Virus record (IMG/VR): IMGVR_UViG_3300036883_000007
Location: 1 to 34,943 of that record
Length of the DNA: 34,943 nucleotides
Origin: a virus
Direction: 5' to 3' (one strand)
Each line of letters starts with the position of its first letter. The stretch's first letter is position 1. Below are positions 16,824 through 23,950 of this stretch, piece after piece. The notes under the pieces are model-generated. The model was not told the DNA's origin, searched no databases, and worked only from the letters and a program-made list of their open reading frames with translations. The translations under genes were made by a program, and so were the position numbers.

Positions 16824-17896
16824 GCTGTCTCCTCGAGAATCCGGTTCGGCTCAACGGTGAGGTAGCCGGTCGCCTCGATGCTCGTCGTCGTGACGCCCGC
16901 GACGGTGATCGTCATCTCCAATATATACTCATAGATGAACGCCGGAATTGTCATCTCCGATGCAGAGAATAAGACCGCGATCTGCCCTTTTGATGGCGTC
17001 CCGAATGCGAGACCCGACCCGAGTGTTTTTTGCAGCACGTCACCTGTTACATTGTGGTACGCCGTAAAGTTGAACGTCGCGGTGCTTATGTCGCGGGCGA
17101 CTCCGTTGTCATCAGTTATGACGAAAAGAAGCTGGTCATCCGCGTCCTGATAAACCGTCTTGTTCGGGGACAGTGTGCCGCCCCACGTTAAAGGGTTCGG
17201 CGTATATATGAAACTACTTAGCACTACTTCGACCTGCGATAGTCCCGGGGGAAAATCCCCGCCGTTGAGTGTATTGCTTAGCATCAGCCGCACGAACATG
17301 CCATCCGTGTCTTTTGGTGACGTGCATGTAGTATCATTATAGTATGTCTTCTCAACATGGCCGGAGAGTCCGCCGTCTGCCTCCCATTTGACATACGAAG
17401 AGTCCCATGTCAGCGTGTGCGTCACGTTCGGCCCGGCAACATAAGGTCTCATTATTCTCCCGACCAAAGATGCGGGGTCGGTCGGCGAATTCTCCAGCCA
17501 TGACATAGGTTCGGACGTAGGATCGCCCCATTGACATGGTTCGATACCAATCTCGCCACGGAACGGTTTTACATTTTCATCACAAACGTACATAGCAAAC
17601 GCTAGATTTGGCATCCCCGGGGCAAATCCGGCGGCCGTTCCGAGTATCATCGCCGATATGTCCGTGGTCATTGTGCATTGAAACGTGCCATAGTGAACGG
17701 GTGCGGCGGATATTAGATCGACCCATGGCCAATACGGGCCGCCGGTAGAACTTCCCGTCGGGTCAAGTAATATAAACAGGTGAAGGGAGTCCGTTGTTGT
17801 ATCGATATATGCTCCGCTGATCTGCTCCGTGTGCATCACCCAATCCATGCCGTTCCACGTAAACGGCACACTATACTCTACATTCTCAATTGCCAC
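16820..17896 (-). CDS. Virion fibre-like beta protein with BppU-type Ig domain
   Basis: A 358-residue protein. The C-terminal 120 residues (NKTVYQDADDQLLFVITDDN, then GVARDISTATFNFTAY, GQIAVLFSASE, IYEYILEMTITVAG) follow the pattern of phage baseplate/fibre Ig-like domains of the BppU N-terminal kind. The first 230 residues are Trp- and Gly-rich beta sequence of unknown family. I choose the GTG at 17896, with AGGTG about 8 bases upstream and placed just after the preceding stop. A GTG at 17923 in the same frame is less likely. It is the last of the adhesin-like block before the connectors. Confidence 0.65.
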   Translation of the reverse strand: MAIENVEYSVPFTWNGMDWVMHTEQISGAYIDTTTDSLHLFILLDPTGSSTGGPYWPWVDLISAAPVHYGTFQCTMTTDISAMILGTAAGFAPGMPNLAFAMYVCDENVKPFRGEIGIEPCQWGDPTSEPMSWLENSPTDPASLVGRIMRPYVAGPNVTHTLTWDSSYVKWEADGGLSGHVEKTYYNDTTCTSPKDTDGMFVRLMLSNTLNGGDFPPGLSQVEVVLSSFIYTPNPLTWGGTLSPNKTVYQDADDQLLFVITDDNGVARDISTATFNFTAYHNVTGDVLQKTLGSGLAFGTPSKGQIAVLFSASEMTIPAFIYEYILEMTITVAGVTTTSIEATGYLTVEPNRILEETA

Positions 17897-17898
17897 GG

Positions 17899-18645
17899 TT
17901 AGAACACCTGCCCGAATCTCCACCTGTCTGCGAAGAAGTTAGTTAACAACGTCGCGGTGCTCAGTATTGCGTTGTAGATGCGTGCGAAGTAAACGGTTAT
18001 ACTTGGGCCACCACTACCCAGCCAGTCATTGTTTCCGATTATGAAATCATACGATGCGTCGGTGTGGTAGGTTGAGGCCGAGCCGGTGTTTGCCATTGTA
18101 GGTGTTTGTGGTACGCCGTTTATATGGACAACTGGTGCTGTTCCGAACACACCAAGCGCCTGCGTGAACTGTATGTCATAAAAGTTGCCTGCGGTAAAGC
18201 TGCCGTTCGGCATTATCCAGTTGATGTGTGATGTGCCGTTATTGTCAAAGCGTATAAGGCTGAGTGTATTTGTTGGGTATAGCGCGAGACACCAGCCTGC
18301 CGAACTTGCACCGCCTTTCGAGAGTAAGTACGTGTAGTCAGAGCGCGAGGTGAGGTATACTCCTATCTCGACCGTGATGTTTGCGATGTTCTCGACTGGA
18401 GCGGTCTGGCCTGGTATTCGTATGCCATCGGTGGCTCCGTCGTTGGTGAACGATGATGCGCCGGTCGATTGGAGCACGTAACGGTTCGCGTGGGGTATGG
18501 CGTCGTATGTAGGATAGTTCGGCGTTTCGTTCGGAATTACTGTTCCTGCCGACGGCCAATCCTGCAAATTGACTAAGCAGTTTGCGAGGTTAACGTGCGC
18601 GTTTTGAAACGGGTAGGCTGTCTGGCCAAAACTGTGAGCGCGCAT
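17899..18645 (-). CDS. LamG/concanavalin A-like lectin domain protein
   Basis: A 248-residue single-domain protein of the LamG (Laminin_G_3) type: NITVEIGVYLTSRSDYTYLL, SAGWCLALYPTNTLSLIRFD, NFYDIQFTQALG, VVHINGVPQTP and ITVYFARIYNAILSTATLLT are the expected strands, in order. It could bind glycans or decorate the capsid surface. It starts 3 bases after the stop of the repeat-bearing gene upstream, so its ribosome site lies in the shared 130-bp repeat. Confidence 0.78.
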   Translation of the reverse strand: MRAHSFGQTAYPFQNAHVNLANCLVNLQDWPSAGTVIPNETPNYPTYDAIPHANRYVLQSTGASSFTNDGATDGIRIPGQTAPVENIANITVEIGVYLTSRSDYTYLLSKGGASSAGWCLALYPTNTLSLIRFDNNGTSHINWIMPNGSFTAGNFYDIQFTQALGVFGTAPVVHINGVPQTPTMANTGSASTYHTDASYDFIIGNNDWLGSGGPSITVYFARIYNAILSTATLLTNFFADRWRFGQVF

Positions 18646-18647
18646 CG

Positions 18648-18777
18648 TTTATGCCCTCGCAATCCAATTCACCATTGGAGTCGTGTCTGAAGTTGAACTC
18701 TTAATGAAAATCTTGTTAACGTTTGAAACGGCAATCGTATAATCGCGTCCCGCCGCTAATTCCATATAGCATGTTGA
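18648..18777. repeat. Perfect 130-bp direct repeat, copy 1
   Basis: Identical to 19149-19278 at every base I compared. It covers the last 42 codons, the stop codon and one following base of the gene at 18649-19149. Flanking bases differ at both ends. Offset between the copies is 501 bp. Confidence 0.95.
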
Positions 18778-19149
18778 GGCCGACGAACCGAACAACACTA
18801 TAACGGTGTTTGTGGTGGGCGCTTGTATCGTGACTTCTGCACAAGCTTGAGTTGACGTCAACGCCACGCCTGCGCTTGCGCCGATGCTATAGGTGTGTTG
18901 TGTTGTTGGAGCCGTCGCGCCACTTGCTAACCCTGACGTCGTTGTGCCGTCGCCCCACGTAATCGACCACGTTCCTGAGTTCGTCGTAGCGCTAAATGCA
19001 TACGTGGCTTCCCCTAAGTCGCTTACTACCAGCTCAATATTACCTGCCGCACAATCCGTAATAGTCGGCCAACACGTCGGCCATGTCCAGCCCCCACCTG
19101 CCGGAGCAACGGTAGGACATATACGCGCCCCAAATCCCTGTGTTTTCAT
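18649..19149 (-). CDS. Phage beta-sandwich structural protein, copy 1
   Basis: A 166-residue protein. The C-terminal half (EVTIQAPTTNTVIVLFGSSA, CYMELAAGRDYTIAVSNVNK) matches a common phage virion domain of the pattern V-x-I-x-A-P-x-x-N-x-x-V-x-V-G followed by LaAG-x-x-x-x-I-x-V-x-N-x-N-K-I. A YP-like Ig/PKD segment (STTNSGTWSITWGDGTTTSG) precedes it. The last 43 codons are identical at DNA level to the neighbouring gene at 19150-19689. It starts at the stop of that gene (TAAATG). Confidence 0.7.
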   Translation of the reverse strand: MKTQGFGARICPTVAPAGGGWTWPTCWPTITDCAAGNIELVVSDLGEATYAFSATTNSGTWSITWGDGTTTSGLASGATAPTTQHTYSIGASAGVALTSTQACAEVTIQAPTTNTVIVLFGSSASTCYMELAAGRDYTIAVSNVNKIFIKSSTSDTTPMVNWIARA

Positions 19150-19278
19150 TTATGCCCTCGCAATCCAATTCACCATTGGAGTCGTGTCTGAAGTTGAACT
19201 CTTAATGAAAATCTTGTTAACGTTTGAAACGGCAATCGTATAATCGCGTCCCGCCGCTAATTCCATATAGCATGTTGA
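19149..19278. repeat. Perfect 130-bp direct repeat, copy 2
   Basis: Second copy of the repeat at 18648-18777, forming the 3' end of the gene at 19150-19689. Identity stops sharply at both ends, while the sequence further into the genes is clearly homologous only at protein level. Confidence 0.95.
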
Positions 19279-19689
19279 TGGCGAGGTGCCAAAAAGAACC
19301 GTGACTGTGTTTACCACCGGTGCTTGGATTGTTACCTCTGAACATGTTTGTGTCGTCATCGCCGCACCGTTTGTTGTAGCTGACCCGTATGCGGCTACGG
19401 AACCAATTTGACCACTGTAAACCGTTGTTGACCCTACTTGAGCAACCGCTATGAAATGAGCAAGCTGGTCTACCGTGGCTTCAAGTACTGCGTCCGTTAC
19501 GCTACCGTTAAAGCCCGGAATTGCGACTACTGCGGCTGTGATTGTATTTGCAAGAGCGACGAGGCCCGGATCAGTTGACAAGAGTGACACCGCGCCGCCG
19601 CTGCCGCCGCCGCTGCCGCCCGCTACGATATTAACTGGCACTCCTTGAGTGTTTGGATCATACCCTGCGTCTCCCGGATTCCCTGTCAT
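19150..19689 (-). CDS. Phage beta-sandwich structural protein, copy 2
   Basis: A 179-residue paralog of the next gene. The N-terminus is a Gly-rich linker (NIVAGGSGGGSGGAVSLLST), then a helix (AVLEATVDQLAHFIAV) and the same C-terminal domain (EVTIQAPVVNTVTVLFGTSP...). The domain has diverged from its paralog upstream of the perfect 130-bp repeat but is identical within it. I place the start at ATG 19689 because TAGGAGG is 9-10 bases upstream. The longer frame has no ribosome site. Confidence 0.7.
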   Translation of the reverse strand: MTGNPGDAGYDPNTQGVPVNIVAGGSGGGSGGAVSLLSTDPGLVALANTITAAVVAIPGFNGSVTDAVLEATVDQLAHFIAVAQVGSTTVYSGQIGSVAAYGSATTNGAAMTTQTCSEVTIQAPVVNTVTVLFGTSPSTCYMELAAGRDYTIAVSNVNKIFIKSSTSDTTPMVNWIARA

Positions 19690-19702
19690 CTTTTTATTCC
19701 TC

Positions 19703-20134
19703 CTATGTTTGTGACGGCATGATAAACAACCGCCCTCGTATCCCAATCCATGACTGACTTGTATACGTCAGTCGTCCTTCGTGGTCATAGATGATCGGCA
19801 CGCCGATCGTCTTAGTGTCCGGCAACGGCGTGTCAGTCGGTAAGAATGATATGCTGAACGTGTTGATTATCCCGTTGACCGGGTCGGCGAGAGTGATGTT
19901 CCCGGCATCGGTGCTTTTAGGTATCAGTATGTCCCCGTTGAACGTGGCATTCCACGTAATATCATAATCAGTGATGTCTCGGGGATCTCCGGCAGGTGTG
20001 AACAAATGGATGTTCACCGTCAGCGATGCCCGCTCATCGATGTTAATATCCACGCCGGTCGGCGTTGCGGCCATCGGCGTTGTAATTGGTAAGCCGCCGC
20101 TGTCCACTTCCGTCACTTTATAGCCTATGCTCAT
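19703..20134 (-). CDS. Virion beta protein with BppU-like Ig fold
   Basis: A 143-residue protein with IDERASLTVNIHLFTPAGDP, then RDITDYDITWNATFNG, ILIPKSTDAGNITLADPVNG and a beta-rich end. The layout resembles the C-terminal domain of the fibre-like protein at 16820-17896 and BppU-type domains. It probably belongs to the surface-protein block. It overlaps the upstream gene (ATGA) and ends in TAG, which forms part of the TAGGAGG ribosome site of the next gene. Confidence 0.65.
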   Translation of the reverse strand: MSIGYKVTEVDSGGLPITTPMAATPTGVDINIDERASLTVNIHLFTPAGDPRDITDYDITWNATFNGDILIPKSTDAGNITLADPVNGIINTFSISFLPTDTPLPDTKTIGVPIIYDHEGRLTYTSQSWIGIRGRLFIMPSQT

Positions 20135-22062
20135 TCGGTTGCTACCTCCCCAACAATATCAATTGAATCGGTCACGATACCCGTGAGATCCTCACTGTCG
20201 ATCACATACGTTGCGACATCGGCCTCATCTATGACCACGACGTCAAAGTCGAGGACTTTATTATAGGCAATCACGCCGTAAGCGTCGCAAACTTCCGCCT
20301 CCATCGCCGGGACAACAGTTGTCGTCGCCGTCTCCGATTGTTGCACGCTTGTGTAGTTCTCTGTCTCGACGACGCAATCGCCGACGACCTCAGTGTTGAC
20401 GTGCGTGCTAAGTTGACTGACGATCAGCGGTCTCGCTGTGAACTCGTTGCCTGTCGCAACTGCCGGGAATACAAACTCATAGAGGTGCATGACATCGCAA
20501 TATACGATGACAGTATCGATCTCCATTCCCACGACGGTCGTCGTGACGGTAAAACCGATCGTTATTGTCGGGTTTGCCCCCGCCGTTGCTTCCATTGCAG
20601 GCACGACCGCTGGCAATGCTATCCACGCGCCCGCAGTCCCGAGTGGCAAAGTTGCTATCGCCATATCGGGAGGAGAGATCGCATTCACTGTTTGACTAAC
20701 ACTCGCGCCTGTGATCGCAATTGCAGTCGGTGAACATGAGCATGTAAGGTGTGTCGCATCGCCGTCATAACTGACCCCGTACCACGTCACGCCCGCGACC
20801 GCAGTGACATCAATCGTATATTCACCGCTCGGGTCAGTCGTTGCGGCGATCGCCCCACCTGACGGAGTCCACGGCCCGGACTGAGACGTTCCTGTCCATA
20901 ATCTGATGCTTGCCGAGTCGAGGCCGACACCCATTCCGCTTAACACGCCGGAGAGTCCAAACAGTGAGCCGACCGCCGGAGTCGTGGTGCTCGCGGACAT
21001 CGTGATACTCATCGGCATCTTCTGTCCACGACTCTTAAAGATCGTACTCGTTGAACTTCCGTGGCCGGTGTCACCGGGAAAGACAACATACTCGTCCTCG
21101 AGTGCGATGGCCGTTTGTTCGTACGAATAATTGCCGTTTGCGTCGGTCGTGCAATACCCAACCTCCGCATGCCATGTCTCCTCGTCGGTCGTGTACCAAA
21201 CGTTGAGTGCTTTGCCTGCGAGTTTAACGCCTGCCGTTGTTTGGAGTGTGCCGGTGACTTCGTAGATCTGACCGAGGATTGGTGTCAGTGTGTTTGGAGT
21301 GGCCGAGATCGTTGTTGCGACCGAAGGATTCCATCGAACGGAATCCGCTGCGAAGTCCGAGAACGACGCCCAATTCTTAGCCTCGGCGCTGTACTCGCGG
21401 TACACAATCAAATCAAAGTTTATGTTGTAATTCGTGCATCCTGCGGAACAGTTGCCAATCGCTGCCTGATACCCGGAGTCGGTGTTATGCCACGATGAAT
21501 CGGAGCAGTTCTTTGTCATTGCGACCGACGTGGCCGTTGGTGCGACAGGCGTGCCGCCCGATGGAGTCGCCCCAACCCAAATGCTCACGTTACTAGCGGC
21601 GCACGACTGCGGATTCGCGGGGATGTTTACCGAAACTTGGATGTAGTAGGTCTTGCCCGCGGTGAGCGCCCGGTTCGATGACCAATAGACCGATGACCCG
21701 GCGGACGCGCCAGCACGGAGGAATAGGATATACCCGTTTTGGATATAGATCGAGTATGCGCCCCATGCCTTGTCGTAGATCTTGGAGATTGTTCCGTTGA
21801 CACCTGCGCCATTATAGTAGAAGCCGATCTCCCAAGAGTGAACGAATGCGCCCGTGCCTGCGGTGTTGTAGTCGGTGCTCGCAACTACAATCGCGTCGCC
21901 GCCCGCTGAGAACGGCCCGTAATAAGGATAAGGCGCACCGTTGGCGTTGGTCGCGTGCCAACCGGAGAAATTTGCTCCACCGTTGCCACTCGGGCCGCCG
22001 CTGCCATAGTTTGTTATGGTCTCCGAGTCCGCTGCGAACGTGTAGTAAATAGCAAGAGCCAC
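20131..22062 (-). CDS. Modular adhesin: LamG-like N-terminus plus Ig-like repeats
   Basis: A 643-residue protein. Residues 1-230 are a LamG-like domain related to the N-terminus of the tail receptor-binding protein (both open with a YY/YL-x-F segment and a TI-x-NYG motif). Residues about 255-350 and 355-460 are two Ig-like domains with the repeated pattern P-x-x-G-x-x-Y/F-x-x-x-G-x-L and ending in GHGSSTSTIFK or GDATHLTCSCS. The C-terminal 170 residues are acidic and beta-rich. It starts with GTG 22062, preceded by GGAG. It is the largest protein of the block between capsid and neck genes and is likely exposed on the particle. Confidence 0.75.
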   Translation of the reverse strand: MALAIYYTFAADSETITNYGSGGPSGNGGANFSGWHATNANGAPYPYYGPFSAGGDAIVVASTDYNTAGTGAFVHSWEIGFYYNGAGVNGTISKIYDKAWGAYSIYIQNGYILFLRAGASAGSSVYWSSNRALTAGKTYYIQVSVNIPANPQSCAASNVSIWVGATPSGGTPVAPTATSVAMTKNCSDSSWHNTDSGYQAAIGNCSAGCTNYNINFDLIVYREYSAEAKNWASFSDFAADSVRWNPSVATTISATPNTLTPILGQIYEVTGTLQTTAGVKLAGKALNVWYTTDEETWHAEVGYCTTDANGNYSYEQTAIALEDEYVVFPGDTGHGSSTSTIFKSRGQKMPMSITMSASTTTPAVGSLFGLSGVLSGMGVGLDSASIRLWTGTSQSGPWTPSGGAIAATTDPSGEYTIDVTAVAGVTWYGVSYDGDATHLTCSCSPTAIAITGASVSQTVNAISPPDMAIATLPLGTAGAWIALPAVVPAMEATAGANPTITIGFTVTTTVVGMEIDTVIVYCDVMHLYEFVFPAVATGNEFTARPLIVSQLSTHVNTEVVGDCVVETENYTSVQQSETATTTVVPAMEAEVCDAYGVIAYNKVLDFDVVVIDEADVATYVIDSEDLTGIVTDSIDIVGEVATE

Positions 22063-22077
22063 GATTCGTATCTCCGA

Positions 22078-22554
22078 TTAAACTACTTTCAGTCGACAGA
22101 TTCCATTCGCATCGAATACAACCGTCAGAGTTCCGGCAGTGACGTCTTTCTCAACTCCGAAGTCAAGATAACATATCAGCGGCTTGTTTGTCGCCGTGAA
22201 GTCGTAGACCACGCCGCCCTCAGTCACAAACGTCGATGATGTCCACGGGGCCGGTGCTGTCCCGTTGTATTTGAGATAGCGTAACCCGTCATCAGAATCC
22301 GTTATCATCCCGAGTGTTGGCGTTGCGACCGCTTGTCCGCCTGCCGTGTAACCTGCGCCCGCGCCGTTGGTCGTCTCCATTGCCGCCGCGATCGTGGTAT
22401 AACTGGTCTCAGTCTCGTTACTCGGGACATACGTCGGCGAGTTCGTTGATGATTTAGCGAGTGCGAGTTTGATCGTGTCCGTGAGCCAATTGATTCGCTC
22501 CGTCGGATGTCCGACCATTCTCAGCGGCCCGCCTTCATACATAGTTCCAACCAT
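22078..22554 (-). CDS. Putative phage structural protein
   Basis: A 158-residue protein with the opening RINWLTDTIKLALAKSSTNS and later ETTNGAGAGYTAGGQAVATP, a pattern common to small phage virion proteins (a W-x-x-D-T-I-K-x-x-L helix followed by a G-rich beta region). The C-terminal part (VYDFTATNKPLICYLDFGVE, then GTLTVVFDANGICRLKVV) is beta-sandwich-like. Start ATG 22554 has AAAGGAG upstream. The upstream in-frame extension overlaps the preceding gene and lacks a site. Confidence 0.72.
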   Translation of the reverse strand: MVGTMYEGGPLRMVGHPTERINWLTDTIKLALAKSSTNSPTYVPSNETETSYTTIAAAMETTNGAGAGYTAGGQAVATPTLGMITDSDDGLRYLKYNGTAPAPWTSSTFVTEGGVVYDFTATNKPLICYLDFGVEKDVTAGTLTVVFDANGICRLKVV

Positions 22555-22568
22555 GTTAATTTCTCCTT

Positions 22569-22847
22569 TTAGATGTCCGCCCTTGGGATCTTGCGAAGGT
22601 GTGCCGGACAACCGTTGTCAAATAGATCCTTGCGCTCCATTTGCCACTTCATCTTAAACCCGCACCACGATTGTACTCCTCGCGGCTGCGTTGTTTGACA
22701 ACTTGAACGCTTGCACGTTGAGCAATTGTGGTACTCATGCGGGAATGGGTGAGTATTGTTTTTAATGATGACCTTTGGGTCAAATACCTCATACTCATAT
22801 CCAATGCCGCCGCGTTCTTGCGGTTTGATATACTGAGTCTCGGGCAT
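22569..22847 (-). CDS. Cys-rich hypothetical protein
   Basis: A 92-residue protein with clustered cysteines (HNCSTCKRSSCQTTQPRG, SWCGFKMKWQ, NGCPAHLRKI) that probably bind zinc or an iron-sulfur centre. The family is not recognised. It starts at ATG 22847 in a TAATG junction with the previous gene. Among the surface-protein genes it is the only Cys-rich one, so its role is unclear. Confidence 0.7.
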   Translation of the reverse strand: MPETQYIKPQERGGIGYEYEVFDPKVIIKNNTHPFPHEYHNCSTCKRSSCQTTQPRGVQSWCGFKMKWQMERKDLFDNGCPAHLRKIPRADI

Positions 22848-23104
22848 TATCCCCCGACGAGTGGCGTTCCGGTTGCGTCAGTCCATGCCGTGCCGTTATA
22901 CCAAACTGGCTGATTACGCGTCGTGTCGTAGACCTGTTGCCCTGTCGTCGGTGTGAGCGCCTTTCGCTGTGCCGTTGTTACTATCAACGGGAGAACGCCG
23001 ACTATACTTGGATCTAACTTCGGGGCAGTTACCGCGCCGTCAAAGATCTGTTCCGTGTCGACGCAATTCGGCCCGAGTGTTGTTCGTGATGAAGTTCCGG
23101 GCAT
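22847..23104 (-). CDS. Small virion or fibre-like protein
   Basis: An 85-residue protein. The second half (TAQRKALTPTTGQQVYDTTR followed by NQPVWYNGTAWTDATG) is the short motif found near the ends of many phage fibre and structural proteins, P-x-x-G-x-x-V-Y-D-T-x-x-x-x-x-x-x-Y-N-G-x-x-W. The first half reads DTEQIFDGAVTAPKLDPSIV, another fibre-type motif. It is probably a small surface or fibre-tip protein. Confidence 0.7.
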   Translation of the reverse strand: MPGTSSRTTLGPNCVDTEQIFDGAVTAPKLDPSIVGVLPLIVTTAQRKALTPTTGQQVYDTTRNQPVWYNGTAWTDATGTPLVGG

Positions 23105-23110
23105 GACGCA

Positions 23111-23350
23111 TCACTTCTTTTTAACAGGTGAACGAACCATTTTGTTTTTCTTTGGTGCGTCAACTGCCTTCATTGCCTTTACTTCCTCGACTTCCTCTTC
23201 TTTCATTGGATTAACTGCCTTGAGGTATTCTTTGGTTGCGTCGACCGCTGTGCCGCCTTTAATCAAGTTGCCCGCCATAACTTCGTCGTACCATTGATAC
23301 GAGCCGCTTGTGTGACCGTTATATTCCTTTAGAAATCTGACTAATTGCAT
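23111..23350 (-). CDS. Small protein with charged tail
   Basis: A 79-residue protein with a Lys/Glu-rich C-terminal half ending in KKK. AAAAGGAGG lies just upstream of ATG 23350 but can pair with the sequence before it (see the hairpin at 23357-23374). It is the first gene after the terminator-like hairpin that follows the capsid genes. Its function is unknown. Confidence 0.65.
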   Translation of the reverse strand: MQLVRFLKEYNGHTSGSYQWYDEVMAGNLIKGGTAVDATKEYLKAVNPMKEEEVEEVKAMKAVDAPKKNKMVRSPVKKK

Positions 23351-23356
23351 TTTGAC

Positions 23357-23374
23357 CTCCTTTTAAAAAAGGAG
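23357..23374 (-). promoter_or_regulatory. Hairpin that would hide the ribosome site of the 79-residue gene
   Basis: On the minus strand CTCCTTT (23368-23374) can pair with AAAGGAG (23357-23363) across a 4-base loop. The second arm is the Shine-Dalgarno site of the gene starting at 23350, and the first arm overlaps the T-tract of the preceding terminator-like hairpin. Confidence 0.45.
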
Positions 23375-23391
23375 CGGGGACTATTGTCCCC
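23365..23391 (-). terminator. Hairpin plus T-tract after capsid genes
   Basis: On the minus strand GGGGAC (86-91 in complement) pairs with GTCCCC (76-81) around a 4-base loop, directly after the TAA of the 175-residue protein, followed by GCTCC and six T. Similar to the terminator after the histone gene. Confidence 0.65.
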
Positions 23392-23919
23392 TTATGCTGA
23401 CGTTGCCTCGGTTGTCGACGTAGGCGGTTCCTCTCGAGCGTTGAAGAACTCGAGCAAAGGTGTTCCGACCACTGCATCAACTGACGCGGCGACGAACGTT
23501 GCCGAGATCTTTATCTTGAGGTTCGCGTTGACCTTGACATTGTCAAGATCCCACATTGCTTCAACAACACCCGGCCCTGTCGTGGCGACGTATCCATGTG
23601 CCGCATCCGTGCCGACAGGCGTGATCGTTGGAGCGTTCGCCGTGCCTGCAACATACGAAGGCAACGAGACACTCTGATATGCGTTCGATGTCCCGCTGTC
23701 GGACTGCAACTCGAGTTGAACTGCAACCGCGCCGCCGCCTCCCGTTTTAATGAACGGGAATATCGCCCTGACTGCGTTAAACGCCTTGTTGGTTCCGATT
23801 GCGTATGCCGTCGGTGTTGAGGTGATCGTTGAACCGGCGCCGGACGCGGTGAGTGTCACCGGGCCGCTCTCGGGCTGCTTGATCCTCGCCTGTCCAATCA
23901 TTCCACTTTTCCATGCCAT
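23392..23919 (-). CDS. Capsid-associated or head decoration protein
   Basis: A 175-residue protein directly after the major capsid gene. It is beta-rich (AVAVQLELQSDSGTSNAYQS, VKVNANLKIKISATFVAAS), consistent with a head decoration, minor capsid or stabilising protein. No family was recognised. Start ATG 23919 has CGGAGGAAG upstream, while the earlier in-frame ATG lacks a site. A terminator-like hairpin follows its stop, so it ends the capsid transcript. Confidence 0.7.
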   Translation of the reverse strand: MAWKSGMIGQARIKQPESGPVTLTASGAGSTITSTPTAYAIGTNKAFNAVRAIFPFIKTGGGGAVAVQLELQSDSGTSNAYQSVSLPSYVAGTANAPTITPVGTDAAHGYVATTGPGVVEAMWDLDNVKVNANLKIKISATFVAASVDAVVGTPLLEFFNAREEPPTSTTEATSA

Positions 23920-23950
23920 GTTACTTCCTCCGTTTGATAACGCCATTCGA

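Noticed and set aside
18648-19278. Diversity-generating retroelement (template and variable repeat at gene 3' ends)
   Set aside because: The two copies are identical, with no adenine-directed changes, and no reverse transcriptase gene is in the window.
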